Numbered from the stretch's first letter, positions 15,401 through 26,072 are shown. The stretch is 64,000 nucleotides of DNA from Neodontobutis hainanensis (GCA_024349245.1 JALDNG010000022.1:2931501-2995500), one strand, 5' to 3'. Notes: generated by a model not told the origin, from the sequence alone. Translations and numbers: made by a program.

Positions 15401-17971
15401 GTCAGAAAAAGCTTTTTTTTTTGTGATGGCAACAATAAAACACCTGGAGTGAGTATTGATTATTTTAGATGGAGCGTTTTTGGAGCTTTCTCAACCAAAA
15501 CCATCCATCAGGCAATTCATTTTCAGCTTGAGGGTTTGGAGGCTTGTTTGTACCTCTTTTACAATAGTAAGAGAAAAAGTATAACCTTGATGAGTCACCA
15601 GTTCACTGACTTGTGTAAAAACAACCCTATTTCAACGTGTGTTCTGCTATTTGCTAACAGTTGTCTGATGTGACAACAGGATATGGAAAAGAAAAGCCAC
15701 ACCTAAATGAGCCTGACTGGTTCTGCAGCTGTCACTGTCTAGATATTGTTAAAAGCAGCTAAACCCGTCACTGTGCACAAGCAAACAAACCAAACATGCA
15801 AAACGATAACGTAAACACGAAACTGAACCAACCTGTTATATCGTTGTTTTCTCAATTTCTCTCCCATTGACCGACACTTTATATTATGCAAGACCTGGTT
15901 TTGAAGCCCAGGATTTAAGTGTAGCCATCAGCTAGAATTATTCTGACTATAATGCTCTACTTTGGTTAAAACTTCACTCCATAAACTATAGCAGCATCAG
16001 AAGGTCAAAACTCAAACTTAAGCAGCCTCAGAGGGTCAAACTACAGCGGCCTCAGAGGGTCAAACTACAGCAGCCTCAGAGGGTAAAACTTAAGCAGCCT
16101 CAGAGGGTCAAACTCAAACTTAAGCAACCTCAAAGGGTCAAACTACAGCGGCCTCAGAGGGTCAAACTACAGCGGCCTCAGAGGGTCAAACTACAGCGGC
16201 CTCAGAGGTTCAAACTACAGCTGCCTCAGAGGGTCAAACTACAGCAGCCTCAGAGGGTCAAAACTCAAACTTAAGCAGCCTCAGAGGTTCAAACTACAGC
16301 GGCCTCAGAGGGTCAAACTACAGCGGCCACAGCGGCCTCAGAGGGTCAAACTACAGCAGCCTCAGAGGGTCAAACTACAGCAGCCTCAGAGGGTCAAACT
16401 ACAGCAGCCTCAGAGGGTCAAACTTAAGCAGCCTCAGAGGGTCAAACTACAGCAGCCTCAGAGGGTCAAACTACAGCAGCCTCAGAGGGTCAAACTTAAG
16501 CAGCCTCAGAGGGTCAAACTACAGCGGCCTCAGAGGTTCAAACTACAGCGGCCTCAGAGGGTCAAACTACAGGTCCAACAAAAGGTCCACTTTAGAGATG
16601 TAAACCTGGATTTTCTTACTGTTAAAGTTCATTGGACATGTTTGTTTCCAATGAATAGAGTCTGAAATCTGTGTTACCTTATATGTAGTACACGGTCATG
16701 TGATGAGTATAACAATTGAGCCCACTGTGTGCAGAGAGCAGGCAGAGGAATGACAGCACAGCAGGAACAAGTAACTACATTACATCTTAACGGCTATCAG
16801 CACATAAAGGGTCCAGTTGGAGTAAGCATGAATCATCAACTGCCCTTTTTGAACAACACTTATACAGTCTAAATGTCTCGTACATGAGAGGAGGAGCTCT
16901 ACCTATCCTTTTAATGATACCATGTGACATCCTGACTGGGGCATCCTGCAGCAGGCCACACAGAGCACAAGGTTAAGTGTCAATCAGCCCTGTGTGGTGG
17001 CAGCCCTCCAGAGCCGGACAGGAAGGAAGCACAGCTCACTGCCAAAGTTCCTGACAACGCACAGACTCACAATGGGCAGCCATCGCAGGAGCTGACCCCT
17101 CGAGACACAGATGGTGTGATCCACTGTGTTCATTTGGAAAAAATATGTTTCTATTCAGGTCGTGCCTCAGCAAAGGCCCTCTGAGTCACAAAAACTAAAA
17201 GATAGAGATGAATTAGTAAGATGTAAACAATTTGAATTAGAATCCATACAAGTGCATAAAATAACTATTTGTTTATTGTTCTCCACTGCCTTAGAAAACC
17301 TCCATTCATTTATAGTAATACTGTCTGACTTCTTGAGTTTTTCAACATTCAGCTTCAATTTTCTTCACAATTGTGACCTGAGACATAAAAAACATGTAAA
17401 AATTAAATCACTGGTAATGTCAATGACCAGCTTTGACATCAGTTGTTATATTGTCTCGAGGAGAAATAATACATCTTAGGCTGGACATACAAAACAAACC
17501 TTTCCGACACTGTAAATGGACGACACGGCAAAATAAAACGTGGATCCCAGCTAATGCAGTAGAAAGGAGAAAGGTTTTCCAGTGACAGAGGGGTTAAAGA
17601 AGGAGGGGTGCTATAGGCTGTATGATAATTAGGATCCACATATGAGAAATACTCAAATACTAAATGTGTGGTAATAATGTATAAAAGCAGAGGCTAAACA
17701 CTGAGGTCTGAGGATCAGCCGCAGCTCCAAGTGCAGCCACACCGGGGTTAAACATGTCATGAGGCTACACACACACACACAGAGCACTTACTTTATGCAG
17801 GGCTTCTGGAGGCAGCTGAGACGCCTTGAACAGCTCGGCCACTTTAGCGGATGACAGTTTCCCTGAAGTGTCAGCCTGGCACACGGCGTGGAGACCTGAG
17901 TAATACCTCTGCTCGTGCTCGTTCAGGGAGAGGAAAGTCCCCCCCGCCGTCGCACCGGATTCCTGCTCCAT
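462..17971 (-). CDS. reps2: RalBP1-associated Eps15-homology domain protein 2 (REPS2/POB1)
   Basis: Endocytic adaptor known to link RalBP1 and Ral signalling to clathrin machinery through EH domains that bind NPF motifs. Coding exons in transcript order: 17971-17792, 13744-13621, 12899-12724, 11958-11850, 11741-11638, 11556-11418, 10765-10702, 10524-10359, 10285-10235, 10035-9966, 9845-9774, 9552-9504, 9415-9279, 9087-9026, 8890-8807, 3021-2894, 2296-2191, 530-462. They join in phase to 629 residues; human REPS2 is about 660. EH1 spans about 15-105. EH2 spans about 248-340, with the EF-hand loop DVDRDGALTFSE at 303-314 and its preceding Trp. Next come RSYSSTSIEDAMKK (435 on), proline-rich TPPPRPQ and LPPPPALPPRP, and a C-terminal coiled coil ending RPLAST. 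RSYSSTSIE and LPPPPALPPRP match REPS2 rather than REPS1. The start ATG (17969-17971) has G at -3 and +4. The weakest junctions are the acceptor at 8890 and the GTGCCA donor below 9279. Confidence 0.93.
531..2190 (-). other. Last intron of reps2, nothing recognised
   Basis: A 1.66-kb intron bounded by a donor (GTCTGTG after the QQQLK codons) and an acceptor ending GTGCAG. I see only short random reading frames inside it. Confidence 0.7.
3852..3877 (+). repeat. Poly(A) run
   Basis: Twenty-six consecutive A residues just before the Tc1 fragment inside a reps2 intron. Confidence 0.95.
3943..4350 (-). mobile_element. Tc1-like transposon fragment
   Basis: Starts with TATATTGCCAAAAGTATTCA, a terminal motif common in fish Tc1 elements. 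The minus strand then encodes the C-terminal end of a DD34E transposase (4201-3974), including SPDLNLIEPLWDELK, where the Glu of IEPLW is the third catalytic residue. The transposase N-terminus and the other terminal repeat are missing, so the copy is truncated and inactive. The typical non-coding continuation (AGGAAGGGGCCATC) follows up to about 4350. Confidence 0.8.
5030..5230 (+). repeat. Degenerate copy of a teleost interspersed repeat
   Basis: Matches, with many differences, the better copy at 6940-7296: it keeps the TCCCACCGTCC block, an AGCTGGGACAGACTCCAAC block (for GCTGGGATAGGCTCCAA) and the closing GAATGA tail. Confidence 0.55.
6940..7296 (+). repeat. Teleost interspersed repeat with GAAT tail
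   Basis: Contains the block series very common in fish genomes: CTGCCTCACAGCAAGAAGG, GGGTTCTCTCCGGGTACTCC, GGCTTCCTCCCACCGTCC, CCAGGGTGTACCCCGCCTC and GGGATAGGCTCCAATC. It ends in (GAAT)n, as expected for a target-primed retroelement. A box-B-like GAGTTCAAAACCC near the 5' end suggests a SINE-like origin, but the family is not assigned. Confidence 0.75.
7356..7544 (+). mobile_element. C-terminal remnant of a non-LTR retrotransposon ORF2
   Basis: An open frame of about 60 codons runs from just after a stop (7353-7355) to TGA at 7542-7544. It contains KLLPSGRRYNIPRFNTVRLK, followed by KQALVHQSILKINKELNP. The LLPSGRRY pattern is typical of the C-terminus of L2/CR1-type LINE reverse-transcriptase proteins in fish. 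AT-rich 3' UTR-like DNA with AATAAA near 7667 follows. Only the 3' end is present, as with 5'-truncated LINE copies. Confidence 0.6.
10964..11008. repeat. AT-rich simple sequence
   Basis: A TATTAAT/AATAAT-type low-complexity run inside a reps2 intron. Confidence 0.7.
12163..12182 (+). repeat. Poly(A) run
   Basis: About twenty A residues in the reps2 intron between exons 3 and 4. Confidence 0.8.
15985..16573 (+). repeat. 24-bp minisatellite in reps2 intron 1
   Basis: About 23 head-to-tail copies of a 24-bp unit, AGCAGCCTCAGAGGGTCAAA plus CTAC. Variants alternate between GCAGCC and GCGGCC and between CTACAG and CTTAAG. Some copies carry a six-base extension (ACTCAA) giving 30-bp units. The first copy is diverged (GCATCAGAAGG). 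The array lies in the intron between reps2 exons 1 and 2. There are no unique spacers, so it is not a CRISPR array. Confidence 0.97.
17766..17782 (+). repeat. Short CA/AC microsatellite
   Basis: A dinucleotide AC run next to the donor of reps2 exon 1. Confidence 0.85.
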
Positions 17972-18275
17972 ACCCCTTGTTGACGCATGGAGGAGCCGCC
18001 GCCGGTAAAGCGCTAAGAACAACGCGGTTCAATGCATCTCGCTGTGGAGACGGGAAGAGGAGCTGTGAATGCGGAGAGGATAATCACTCCCCGCAGCGGC
18101 GTTCTCTGTGAGACATACACACAGCCCGGCGCTTCAATGCTCCACTCTTACTTCTCCGCCGCCTATTGTACCGGTTGTAGCAGTTCCGCCCCGCGCCTGA
18201 AGGGGGCGTCCGAGTACAGCAAGATGTAGCAGTCTCGCCCCGCGCCTAAAGAGGGCGCTCGAGTACAGCCCTGGT
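17972..18275 (-). promoter_or_regulatory. GC-rich, CpG-dense reps2 promoter/5' UTR region
   Basis: Upstream of the reps2 start codon, base composition becomes GC-rich with many CpG dinucleotides, unlike the AT-rich flanks. This is expected of a housekeeping-type CpG-island promoter. No TATA box is evident. It contains a tandem duplication of about 49 bp (listed separately). The transcription start cannot be placed. Confidence 0.6.
18177..18273. repeat. Tandem duplication (49-bp period) in the reps2 promoter
   Basis: Two adjacent copies share GTAGCAGT, CGCCCCGCGCCT, GGGCG and CGAGTACAGC, with a few substitutions. The start-to-start distance is 49 bases. Confidence 0.85.
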
Positions 18276-19482
18276 TAGAACCATTTTTATTTTCCCCTAA
18301 TCAATGTTTAAAGATATTTTTAGTAAATAAAAATAGAATTTACTTATTTTATTAATCTTCTTGATCTCTTAATATTTAAAGGTATAAATTTTGTTTTTAA
18401 AGGAATGTTCCCAGCTAAAAGCCAAATTCATGATTACTCTGATATTATTGCCGTCTTAATTTCGTATTAGATGCTTTACGGTAAATGCATGGAAACCGCT
18501 TAGACGTCTTCGTGGACTGATAAATGTCAGTTTTAATACATTTTTATCTCTCATAAACAGCGTCTGTTAATCCAATTTTATCAGTGAATATTAAGTTTTT
18601 ATCAGAACTGTTTCTAATTCACAAACTGATTAATCAATGTAGACTGTTTTGCAGTTTTGGGTTAGCTTTGTTACAATGTTCCAACAATATTTTTGTTATT
18701 TCCATCCCTCATTCATTGACACAAATTTCAAAAAAATATTGAAACGTAATTCAGGACAATCTTATATAGCCTTACAAAATAAAAGTCCCCTGAAAATGCA
18801 TAACTGGCAAAACTACCTTTCTGGCTCACTTCTGGTGAGTAGTAGAGAACCCCCTGATGCTCTCAAAGTAATTTCAGGACAATCTGATTTAACATTTCAA
18901 ATAAAAGCCCTACAGAAATGTAATAACTGGTGTTTTTACACCAACTTTGGATATTTAAAGTAATTTCAGGACAATCTGATTTAGCATTTAAAAATTAAAG
19001 CCACCTTAAAATGTATTACTGGTGGCGTTATGCAATTTCAGAAGATCTTTATTTTGAAATGCTTCATCAGATTATACTGAAATTACCTGAAGGGCATCTA
19101 GGGGCCCTCTGCTACCTTTGGCAACTGGTAGTTTTATTTTTTATAATAATATAAATTTTGATTTGAAATTCCACCAGTTATGCATTTTCAGGGGACTTTT
19201 ATTTTGCAATGCTACATTAGATTGTCCTGTAATTACTAGTTTCAATATTCTTTTAAATTTGTGTCAATGAGGGTTGGAAAAACATCGCTGTAACATTGTA
19301 ACAAGATTAACCTTTCAAAACTGAAATACAGTCTGAATTGATTGAGTTTGTGAATTTAAAAATATTTCTGATAAAAACTGAATATTACCTGATAAAATGC
19401 CAAACAGACAGTTAGTGAAATAATAAAATGTAAAAATCTACCTGACATTTATCCTTTCACGAGGACATCTAGGCGTTGGTGC

Positions 19483-21569
19483 CATAGACATACATAAGAA
19501 AGGCTAGATGTCTCGTCCGCGCTGTCGGCCAATGGAGGTCGACGTCCGCAACTGGCGGCCATCTTGTCACAGGCAGCTTGCTCACTCGTAACATTGTGTT
19601 TTAATGGTACATGTACTTTTTAAATAACCATAACTTGCTAAATTTTCTACCGATTTTTAAACAGTTTAGTTTGTTATAAACGTCAGAGATATACTTATGA
19701 CACTGCATACTTATGAATAATTATAACCATGGACTTCCATATGAAAATAACATTGAACAGAACATAGAGATGCAATGAATATACACACGCCCAAGGAATG
19801 AATATATATATACATACATACACACACACTTTTATAATGTTAATATTATAATAAAATAATTTGAATTATTATGTTTATTTTAACTTCTTGAGGATTGGGC
19901 CATTTACTAGGCTTTTCCCCTTGACATTGCACTGCGCCTACTTCAGAGATCACTGTTCCCAGCTATTTTTGCCTACCATTAAATGCCTGACCTCTTTAGA
20001 AATCTGAGACCCTGTAGTTTCTTAGGAAACAATCAGAATAATTATGTGAAGTACTTGCACAGAGTTATAGAGGCTAGAATATTGTTTTTTCTTTCTGTTG
20101 GATAACAAGCATCTCAACTGACCACATTTCAGCTTCTAGGTCTCTTGATATGACTTTAGAAACACAACTGAGCCCAAGCACCAGGTCTTGTAAAGCTGTG
20201 TACAAAAGCAGATCAATATAGAATGAAATATGAGTACTTTAGACCATTGATTTGCCAAGGTATGCTCATGCGTTTTGTAAAATGCCCTATCGAAACCCCC
20301 CATAGGACTTTTGGTTACCCAAAACATAGACATAGGCTACATAATAAAGGCTTACTGTGTGGTAACCTCTTGGTAACACTCTGAAGTTTCTTGTAGACTA
20401 TTTGGATTGTATATCAGGGGTTCTGATATAGAATTACTACACAAAATATGGAATAATTACACAAAAGTCTATTTATTCATTTGTTGCAGAGGACATATCT
20501 ACAGCTGACAGGCTTGTAGAGGTGACAATGACAGCTGGGAGGGACTCTGTGTCATCCTGTGCTGTCACATTGCCTCTGCATGGTTTAACAACCCCACACC
20601 GGGCCATCAGCTTCCTGAAGATGTACTTGAACTGGCTGGCATTAGGATTGTTATTCCAGCCACCTTAAAACAAAAAAAAGATATATGGAGTATAGTACAC
20701 AGATATTAAATACATGCTTTAAAAATGTTTTATGCTTAAAAAAAAAAAAACACTAGAACTAGCCACCCCTGAATGATCTTTCCGTATAAATTAAGTTGCA
20801 TGACATTATCATACAGTTCAGACTGTATCAGTGGTGATAAATTCGGCAAACAGATACAAATACAGGCATTTTTCTATATACTCAAAATGGTTTGTGACAC
20901 TTCCAGGTACTGTGTATGTCTTAGGGTTAGGTTAATGTGCATGTCTTCAGAAAACACATTTTACAAAAAATAAAAATATAAAGATGTTTTTAACAAACCA
21001 AACCGATTGGAAATCATGTGCAACTTAAGTTATATTGAAAAGAAAGAGCAATTCTGCCTCTCCCACTGATGTAAAATTGCTGGGTAGCAGCTAAACTGTA
21101 ACTACTAACGTTAGGTCTCACTCAAAGCCAGCTAATAACTACAACCACATTCACAATGACTGTAATTTAGATAAAAAATAGTTGTCATAAAATCGTTATT
21201 GGTGTCAGTAAAACTATAACTGAACAGCTCGATGGTGGTCTCAGCCTTGATAACTTGCACAGGTAACGTTAGCCGTGATACACAACTTTGCTGCACGATT
21301 AAGTCGTCTTTCGAAAAGAAAAGCTGCAATTTCAACATGTTCACGCATCCAGAATTATAGCCACATTATTAACGTTTGTAAGAAATCAAACATTTTGTAA
21401 ATCCGTCAAGATTTCAGCGAGATAAAAGTATTTATGTTCGTGCAGATCACTCACCTTACATCAGGTACCACATAGTCTGCCAGAAAGCTTGCCTGTTTCA
21501 AGATGGCCGCCGGTGATGCCGTCAGAGACTGCGCTGTGAGACATCTAGCCTTTCTTATGTATGTCTATG
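19483..21569 (-). mobile_element. P-element/THAP9-like transposon, internally decayed, nested in the palindrome
   Basis: A 2,087-bp insertion bounded by at least 32-bp perfect terminal inverted repeats starting CATAGACATACATAAGAAAG, and by an 8-bp direct duplication GTTGGTGC (19475-19482 and 21570-21577). Sub-terminal inverted blocks (GGCGGCCATCTTG near 19555, complement near 21500) are also present. The minus-strand exon 20663-20473 encodes GWNNNPNASQFKYIFRKLMA and ends in TAA. The NNNPxAxQF motif is typical of the C-terminus of P-element and THAP9 transposases, which make 8-bp target duplications. No THAP zinc finger or catalytic core was recognised, so this is probably a deletion derivative. 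Confidence 0.82.
20473..20663 (-). pseudogene. Terminal exon of a P-element/THAP9-type transposase
   Basis: A polypyrimidine tract and AAG acceptor (20664-20666) precede the frame GWNNNPNASQFKYIFRKLMA. It continues about 43 more residues (through CGVVKPC and VDMSSATNE) to TAA at 20473-20475, overlapped by an AATAAA. P and THAP9 transposases share this C-terminal NNNP..QF..I(Y/F)+KL pattern. Upstream coding exons were not found in the element. Confidence 0.75.
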
Positions 21570-21628
21570 GTTGGTGCCATGCATTTACCGTAAAGCATCG
21601 AATACGGGGCAGTCCGAAATTAAGACGG

Positions 21629-22705
21629 GGCTGGCGTTTCGCGAAAGGGAGATGGTGTGACCGCAGTTGATATTTCACAGAATGTTATCTGTAATGTTAA
21701 CTTTTTGTGGTTGAGTTGGAATGCCAAAACAGCACTACTCCACTTTGATCAGAGCAATACGTGCGCAAAGAGAACAAGTCGTACTTTGGATGAAAACATT
21801 GTTACAGACTTGTCCTGTACTGACCTGGCCTCGGTTGGAAATGCACAGAGTGAACTTCAGCAGATCCTAGTGAGTTTCCCACTTTATGTTAACTGTGATT
21901 ACTTCTTGTTTTGTTAGAGAGAACTCCTCTTCTTTTACACAGAACATGGCAGATAGTATAAGAGTAAATCTGGTGTCTCGGTGGATTTAACTGCGTATTG
22001 CTTCCTTGTGCGAGTGGAGTTTCTGTCCAATCAGTGTGGTTTGTGAGCCATTGAATTACACATTGTGAGTCACAGTTCCTAATTAAATACATAAGCCCTA
22101 AATCGAATGGCTTCACAACACCGGCAGAATGCATTCCCTGTTCTTACAAAGCAGCACCACATATGGATTGGAATAATATCAAATCTTTACATTATTTCTC
22201 ATTAATATTCTTTGTTGGCTCCCTTTAGACATGACGCTAAATCCATTCCAGACACAGAGATGGCCTGGCTTGTATTGAAATGTATTTTAAATTTAATCTG
22301 ACTTGCATTGAAAGACCTGCAACCTCAGTGATGAGAGTTTCAGCCCAAGAACCGGAGGAGCACAGAGTTTTATACAGAAAGCATTAGAAAGAGCTGTATG
22401 TGGTACATGTGTATATAATGGATGTATTACTTATATCAGACAGATACAATACATTATTCTTAATGAGAAGCTCACTATATTGTCTATCAGGGAAAGACAA
22501 TTGACAGTTGTGCACTGCTTTTCTGAGTCTGGCCAGTTCTTCAATCTGTAATCAACTACAGCTATCATCACTTTAAAGGCACAATATGCAGGATTTAGAG
22601 AGGTGGGATTTAAAGCTTGTAAACAAACCTGGCCTCATAGCCCACTGTGCTGGGACCAGAAGAGCAACGTCACAGAAGGGCCACAAAAGCTGTTTCTAAA
22701 TGAGA
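21629..22705. other. Intergenic DNA, no gene recognised
   Basis: AT-rich sequence between the palindromic element and a short Tc1 derivative. Open frames at 21657-21917 and 22134-21889 have no recognised motif and no splice-consistent extension. Confidence 0.6.
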
Positions 22706-22707
22706 TA

Positions 22708-23417
22708 CAGTGGCAAGAAAAAGTGTGAACCTTTTGGAATTTCATGTTTTTTTTTTTAATAAATTTGTCTTAAAATGTGATTTGATCTTTATTTAAGTCA
22801 AGGTATTGACAAACATAATGTGTCTAATAATTACACAAAACAATTCTGATCTATCATGTCTTTATTGAACACACTCAGTCAAAATTCAAAATGGCAGCGG
22901 ATAAAGTAAGTGAACCCTTAGAATTAATAACTGGTTGACCCCCCCTCCCAATCCCCCTGTTTGTTTGCCGAACTGTAGACTGGGGAATATCTAAAGTCTT
23001 TGAAATAACTTTGTAACCCTTTCCAGCTTTATGTAAAGCAACAATTCTTGATTGATCCTCTGAAAGTTCTTTTCAGCAAGACATGGCTCACATAGTGTTC
23101 TTCTTGTGCAGAGCAAACTTAAAAAAATGTAGTTTTTTTTTATGAATGTAACTGTAGCCCACACCTCCAAACGTGTTACCTTAACGAGACTCCAGCTGTG
23201 CTAAAACTTGACTCCAATTAACTCAAGGGTTCATATACTTTCTCCACTGCCATTTTGAATGTTGAAAGAGTGAGTTCACAAAAGATCAGAATATGTTTGT
23301 GTAATTATTTTTATTATGTTTGTCAGTACACTTGACTTAGATGAAGATCACATTTTAAGACAAATTTAATCAGGAAACCATAAAATTCCAAAAGGGTCTC
23401 ACTTTTTCTTCCCACTG
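22708..23417 (+). mobile_element. Non-autonomous Tc1 derivative, 710 bp
   Basis: Begins CAGTGGCAAGAAAAAGTGTG and ends with the complementary CACTTTTTCTTCCCACTG, flanked by TA on both sides (22706-22707 and 23418-23419), the target duplication of the Tc1/mariner superfamily. Inner inverted matches include TTGTCTTAAAATGTGAT against its complement near 23350. The middle keeps short pieces of the family's 5' and 3' regions but no transposase frame. It belongs to the same family as the element at 48269-49736. Confidence 0.88.
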
Positions 23418-23419
23418 TA

Positions 23420-26066
23420 TAAACTGTATTTAAAGTGGTCTTTCAAAAACCTAAATGCATTGTCATTGTGAATAATACATTAAACAGTCTCCGGTTTATT
23501 CCCAGCTTTCTGAATATTAAATTTCTATAACTGCGTCAATTTCCTTAAATTTAGGGCCTCACTATTTAATGGCATAATTTCAGCTTGTGTTAAATGAATT
23601 GTAGATGTTTTAATTCGCAAAGCGAGAGCTGTATGAAACCAACATTTAGCATTTTTTCTCTTTTTGCTTTAATTCCCTTTTGGTAATAGAAAGAAGATAC
23701 TTTGGCTGCCAGTGTTTCTCACAGACTTGCAGTAGTAGTAGTAGATTTATACAAATGGCCTAAAAGTAATTTTTAATTTCAAACAAATGTAGCCTATAGT
23801 ACTGTTTTCTGCTCATAAACGTATATGAGTTGGATGATAACGTATATGGAGCTGGAACAGGTAAAAGTTGCAGGTTGCTGCAAAGTAACTTTTACAAGGT
23901 TACTTATGTTTTGCAAATGCTGTGCTTGTATCCACTGCTCGCTGCTCGTGTCACTGAGGAGAAACAAAAGACGAGACAGCACTGTTTTTTGGCAAGTTGC
24001 ACTATTGCCAACATATCTCCACTCTTCTGGAAAATAACCGCTAAAGTTTCTTGCTTGGCGTCAAGAGAAGCCGTCTCCTCTCATTCAAAAGGAGCACAAT
24101 TCAATGCAGCAAACACTTAAATATGAAGGTAATTTACTAATAATTTTTTGCAAAATCCATCGTATTATATTTACGACTCATTTGGAGACTACGGCGGTCC
24201 TAATTAGTCTGACGGTGTGCCATAGTCTTCTTCATCTGTGGGAAACACTGAGAATCTCCACATTGTTCTAAAGCGGACATCTATAATCTTTTTTGGAAAT
24301 CTTGTATATTATGTCTTACAGTCAATTTATAATGATCACTAAAAGAAAAGTTCTTGGGGCAATTCTGAATAGTACCAGAAAAGTGGTAGTAGAAGTAAAT
24401 GTTTTAACCAATTAGAAAGCTGCATAACAAAGGGACGTAAGAACCAATCTGCTCAGGACGACGCATGTAAGTGCCAAGTGAGAATAGAACAAATCAAGCT
24501 TGTCACCTGTGTCCAACTAGAGACAAGACGGAATAAAATTTGAGGTCTGAAGGGGACCTCTGACACTTAGTTGCAATGTGTATGTGTATCCCTAGATGGC
24601 AGCATTGCACTGCCACATGCTGCTGTTAACAAACACCCAGTCCTTTTCATCTCTTCCACTGCAGACTTAAACATTTGAATTTCAAACACATTTACTGTTA
24701 TTTTATTTTCGTCCGACTATTTTTAATATGATAATTCAAGATCTATATTTAGCTCCATATTATTCAGTCTGTTCCTGTGATCAGTGTCTGATCCAAATGG
24801 TATCTCATGTTAGAACCTTCACTTTAATGTTGAAGATCTTCTCGACAATGACAATATGCAGTGTAGTGATGACTGGTTATCTCTTCAGGTAATATCTCAC
24901 TGCTTTTCCTCTGCCTTTTATTCTGCGCCTGAGGAATCTGGCCTTTCTCACACCTCATTTTTCTTGTCAAGATGCCAAAGATTTTCTGTCAAAATTGTCT
25001 TTGATAGTCCTGGAATGGTGTTGGAGCGGCTGATTAAGACTTCAGTTCTGTCTGCTGTGAAGGACACAAACTCGAAATGATTGTCCGATACATTTTATCA
25101 TATTATTGAAAAACAGCATCATTGTTTTAATTACTCATCCTGACACCTTATGTGTTACAAATGAGTTTGGAAATAGCTGCAGAAATGCGTCATTGTTCGA
25201 TGAAAGGCTGGATGAAAAAAAAAAAAACGTAATGCCATCTCAAAGTAAATGATTATTTTGCCTCTGTTGTTTCGGGCTCGTGTCGGGAACAATGCCAGAA
25301 TGTACCGCAGCGCATAATGGCTTTTGCCTAATTTTGTCTCCTTTAAAGGTAGGAGTTAAATAGGCTTTGGAGATAATTCTGGATGAGCAAATTCAAACAC
25401 AAAAGTGAATTATAAATAATCTTGTGTGGGGGAAATGATTGGAACTGGATATTGTGTATTCAAAGTCTATAACAAAACAGCTGCTCAATTTCCAGACTGT
25501 GAGTCGTATTAAATGAGTTCTTCCAAAAATATTCACCACTTTTTAAGCAATCACAATCTGAGCTCGATCCGTATCTACATATGGAGACTTTTACAACAGT
25601 ACACCACAGTGACAGATCTCTTCTACCTGTGTGCAAATTGCATAGTGAGCAATGTTCTGCGACTTTTAATAGTCACCACTGGCAGGACTTACTCAACGGA
25701 GACGACATTATCTGGAGCGACACACCGTATGGAGTCACACGCATCGGGGGCTGCCTGTAAACACGTGACAATGTGGGCTCACGCTATTGTAAGCTTAAGT
25801 GGTTTAAAACCTCTTCATTTCAGATGCAAATGTTGCATTTAAACCCCAACATCTCCAGTGAATATGCCCCTATTAAACTATCAATATTCAACTGAACAAA
25901 TCCAGTCAATATTTGATGAAGCCTTTTTCCCGAACAATGCAGCTTTCAGGGCTCAGAATCAATATTTCACAAAAGTTAATTTTTTATAACTTAAGCTTTG
26001 AAAGCCCAAGTGCATTATTAATATCAGTTACAAGAGCAGTGTGAAAAGTGATAGATTCCATATGCA
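23420..26066. other. Intergenic DNA between the Tc1 derivative and cdh24
   Basis: AT-rich sequence with scattered short open frames (for example 25513-25842, 109 codons) lacking any recognised family or splice context. I see no gene. Confidence 0.6.
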
Positions 26067-26072
26067 TTTAAT
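26067..26072 (-). terminator. Candidate poly(A) signal of cdh24 (ATTAAA)
   Basis: The variant hexamer ATTAAA on the minus strand lies about 205 bases beyond the cdh24 stop codon. It is supported only by position and motif. Confidence 0.35.

Larger units (their letters stand above)
18451..21628. mobile_element. Large palindromic (fold-back) element, interrupted by a nested insertion
   Basis: The left arm (18451 to about 19030) is an imperfect inverted copy of the right arm (about 19050-19482 continued at 21570-21628). Outer ends match: CCGTCTTAATTTCG with GATGCTTTACGGTAAATGCA on the left, and their complements near 21580-21628 on the right. Inner matches include AATAAAAGTCCCCTGAAAATG against its complement near 19185. 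Without the nested insert the element is about 1.08 kb. The left arm also holds three related direct copies of a block starting GTAATTTCAGGACAATCTGA. No transposase is seen in the palindromic part, so it looks like a non-autonomous element; its superfamily is unknown. Confidence 0.8.

Noticed and set aside
15985..16573. CRISPR-like repetitive array
   Set aside because: Units are contiguous without unique spacers and the context is a vertebrate intron; it is a minisatellite.
17972..18022. Upstream extension of reps2 beginning FLALYRRR
   Set aside because: No ATG opens this stretch; the family-like protein and a good initiation context begin at 17969-17971.
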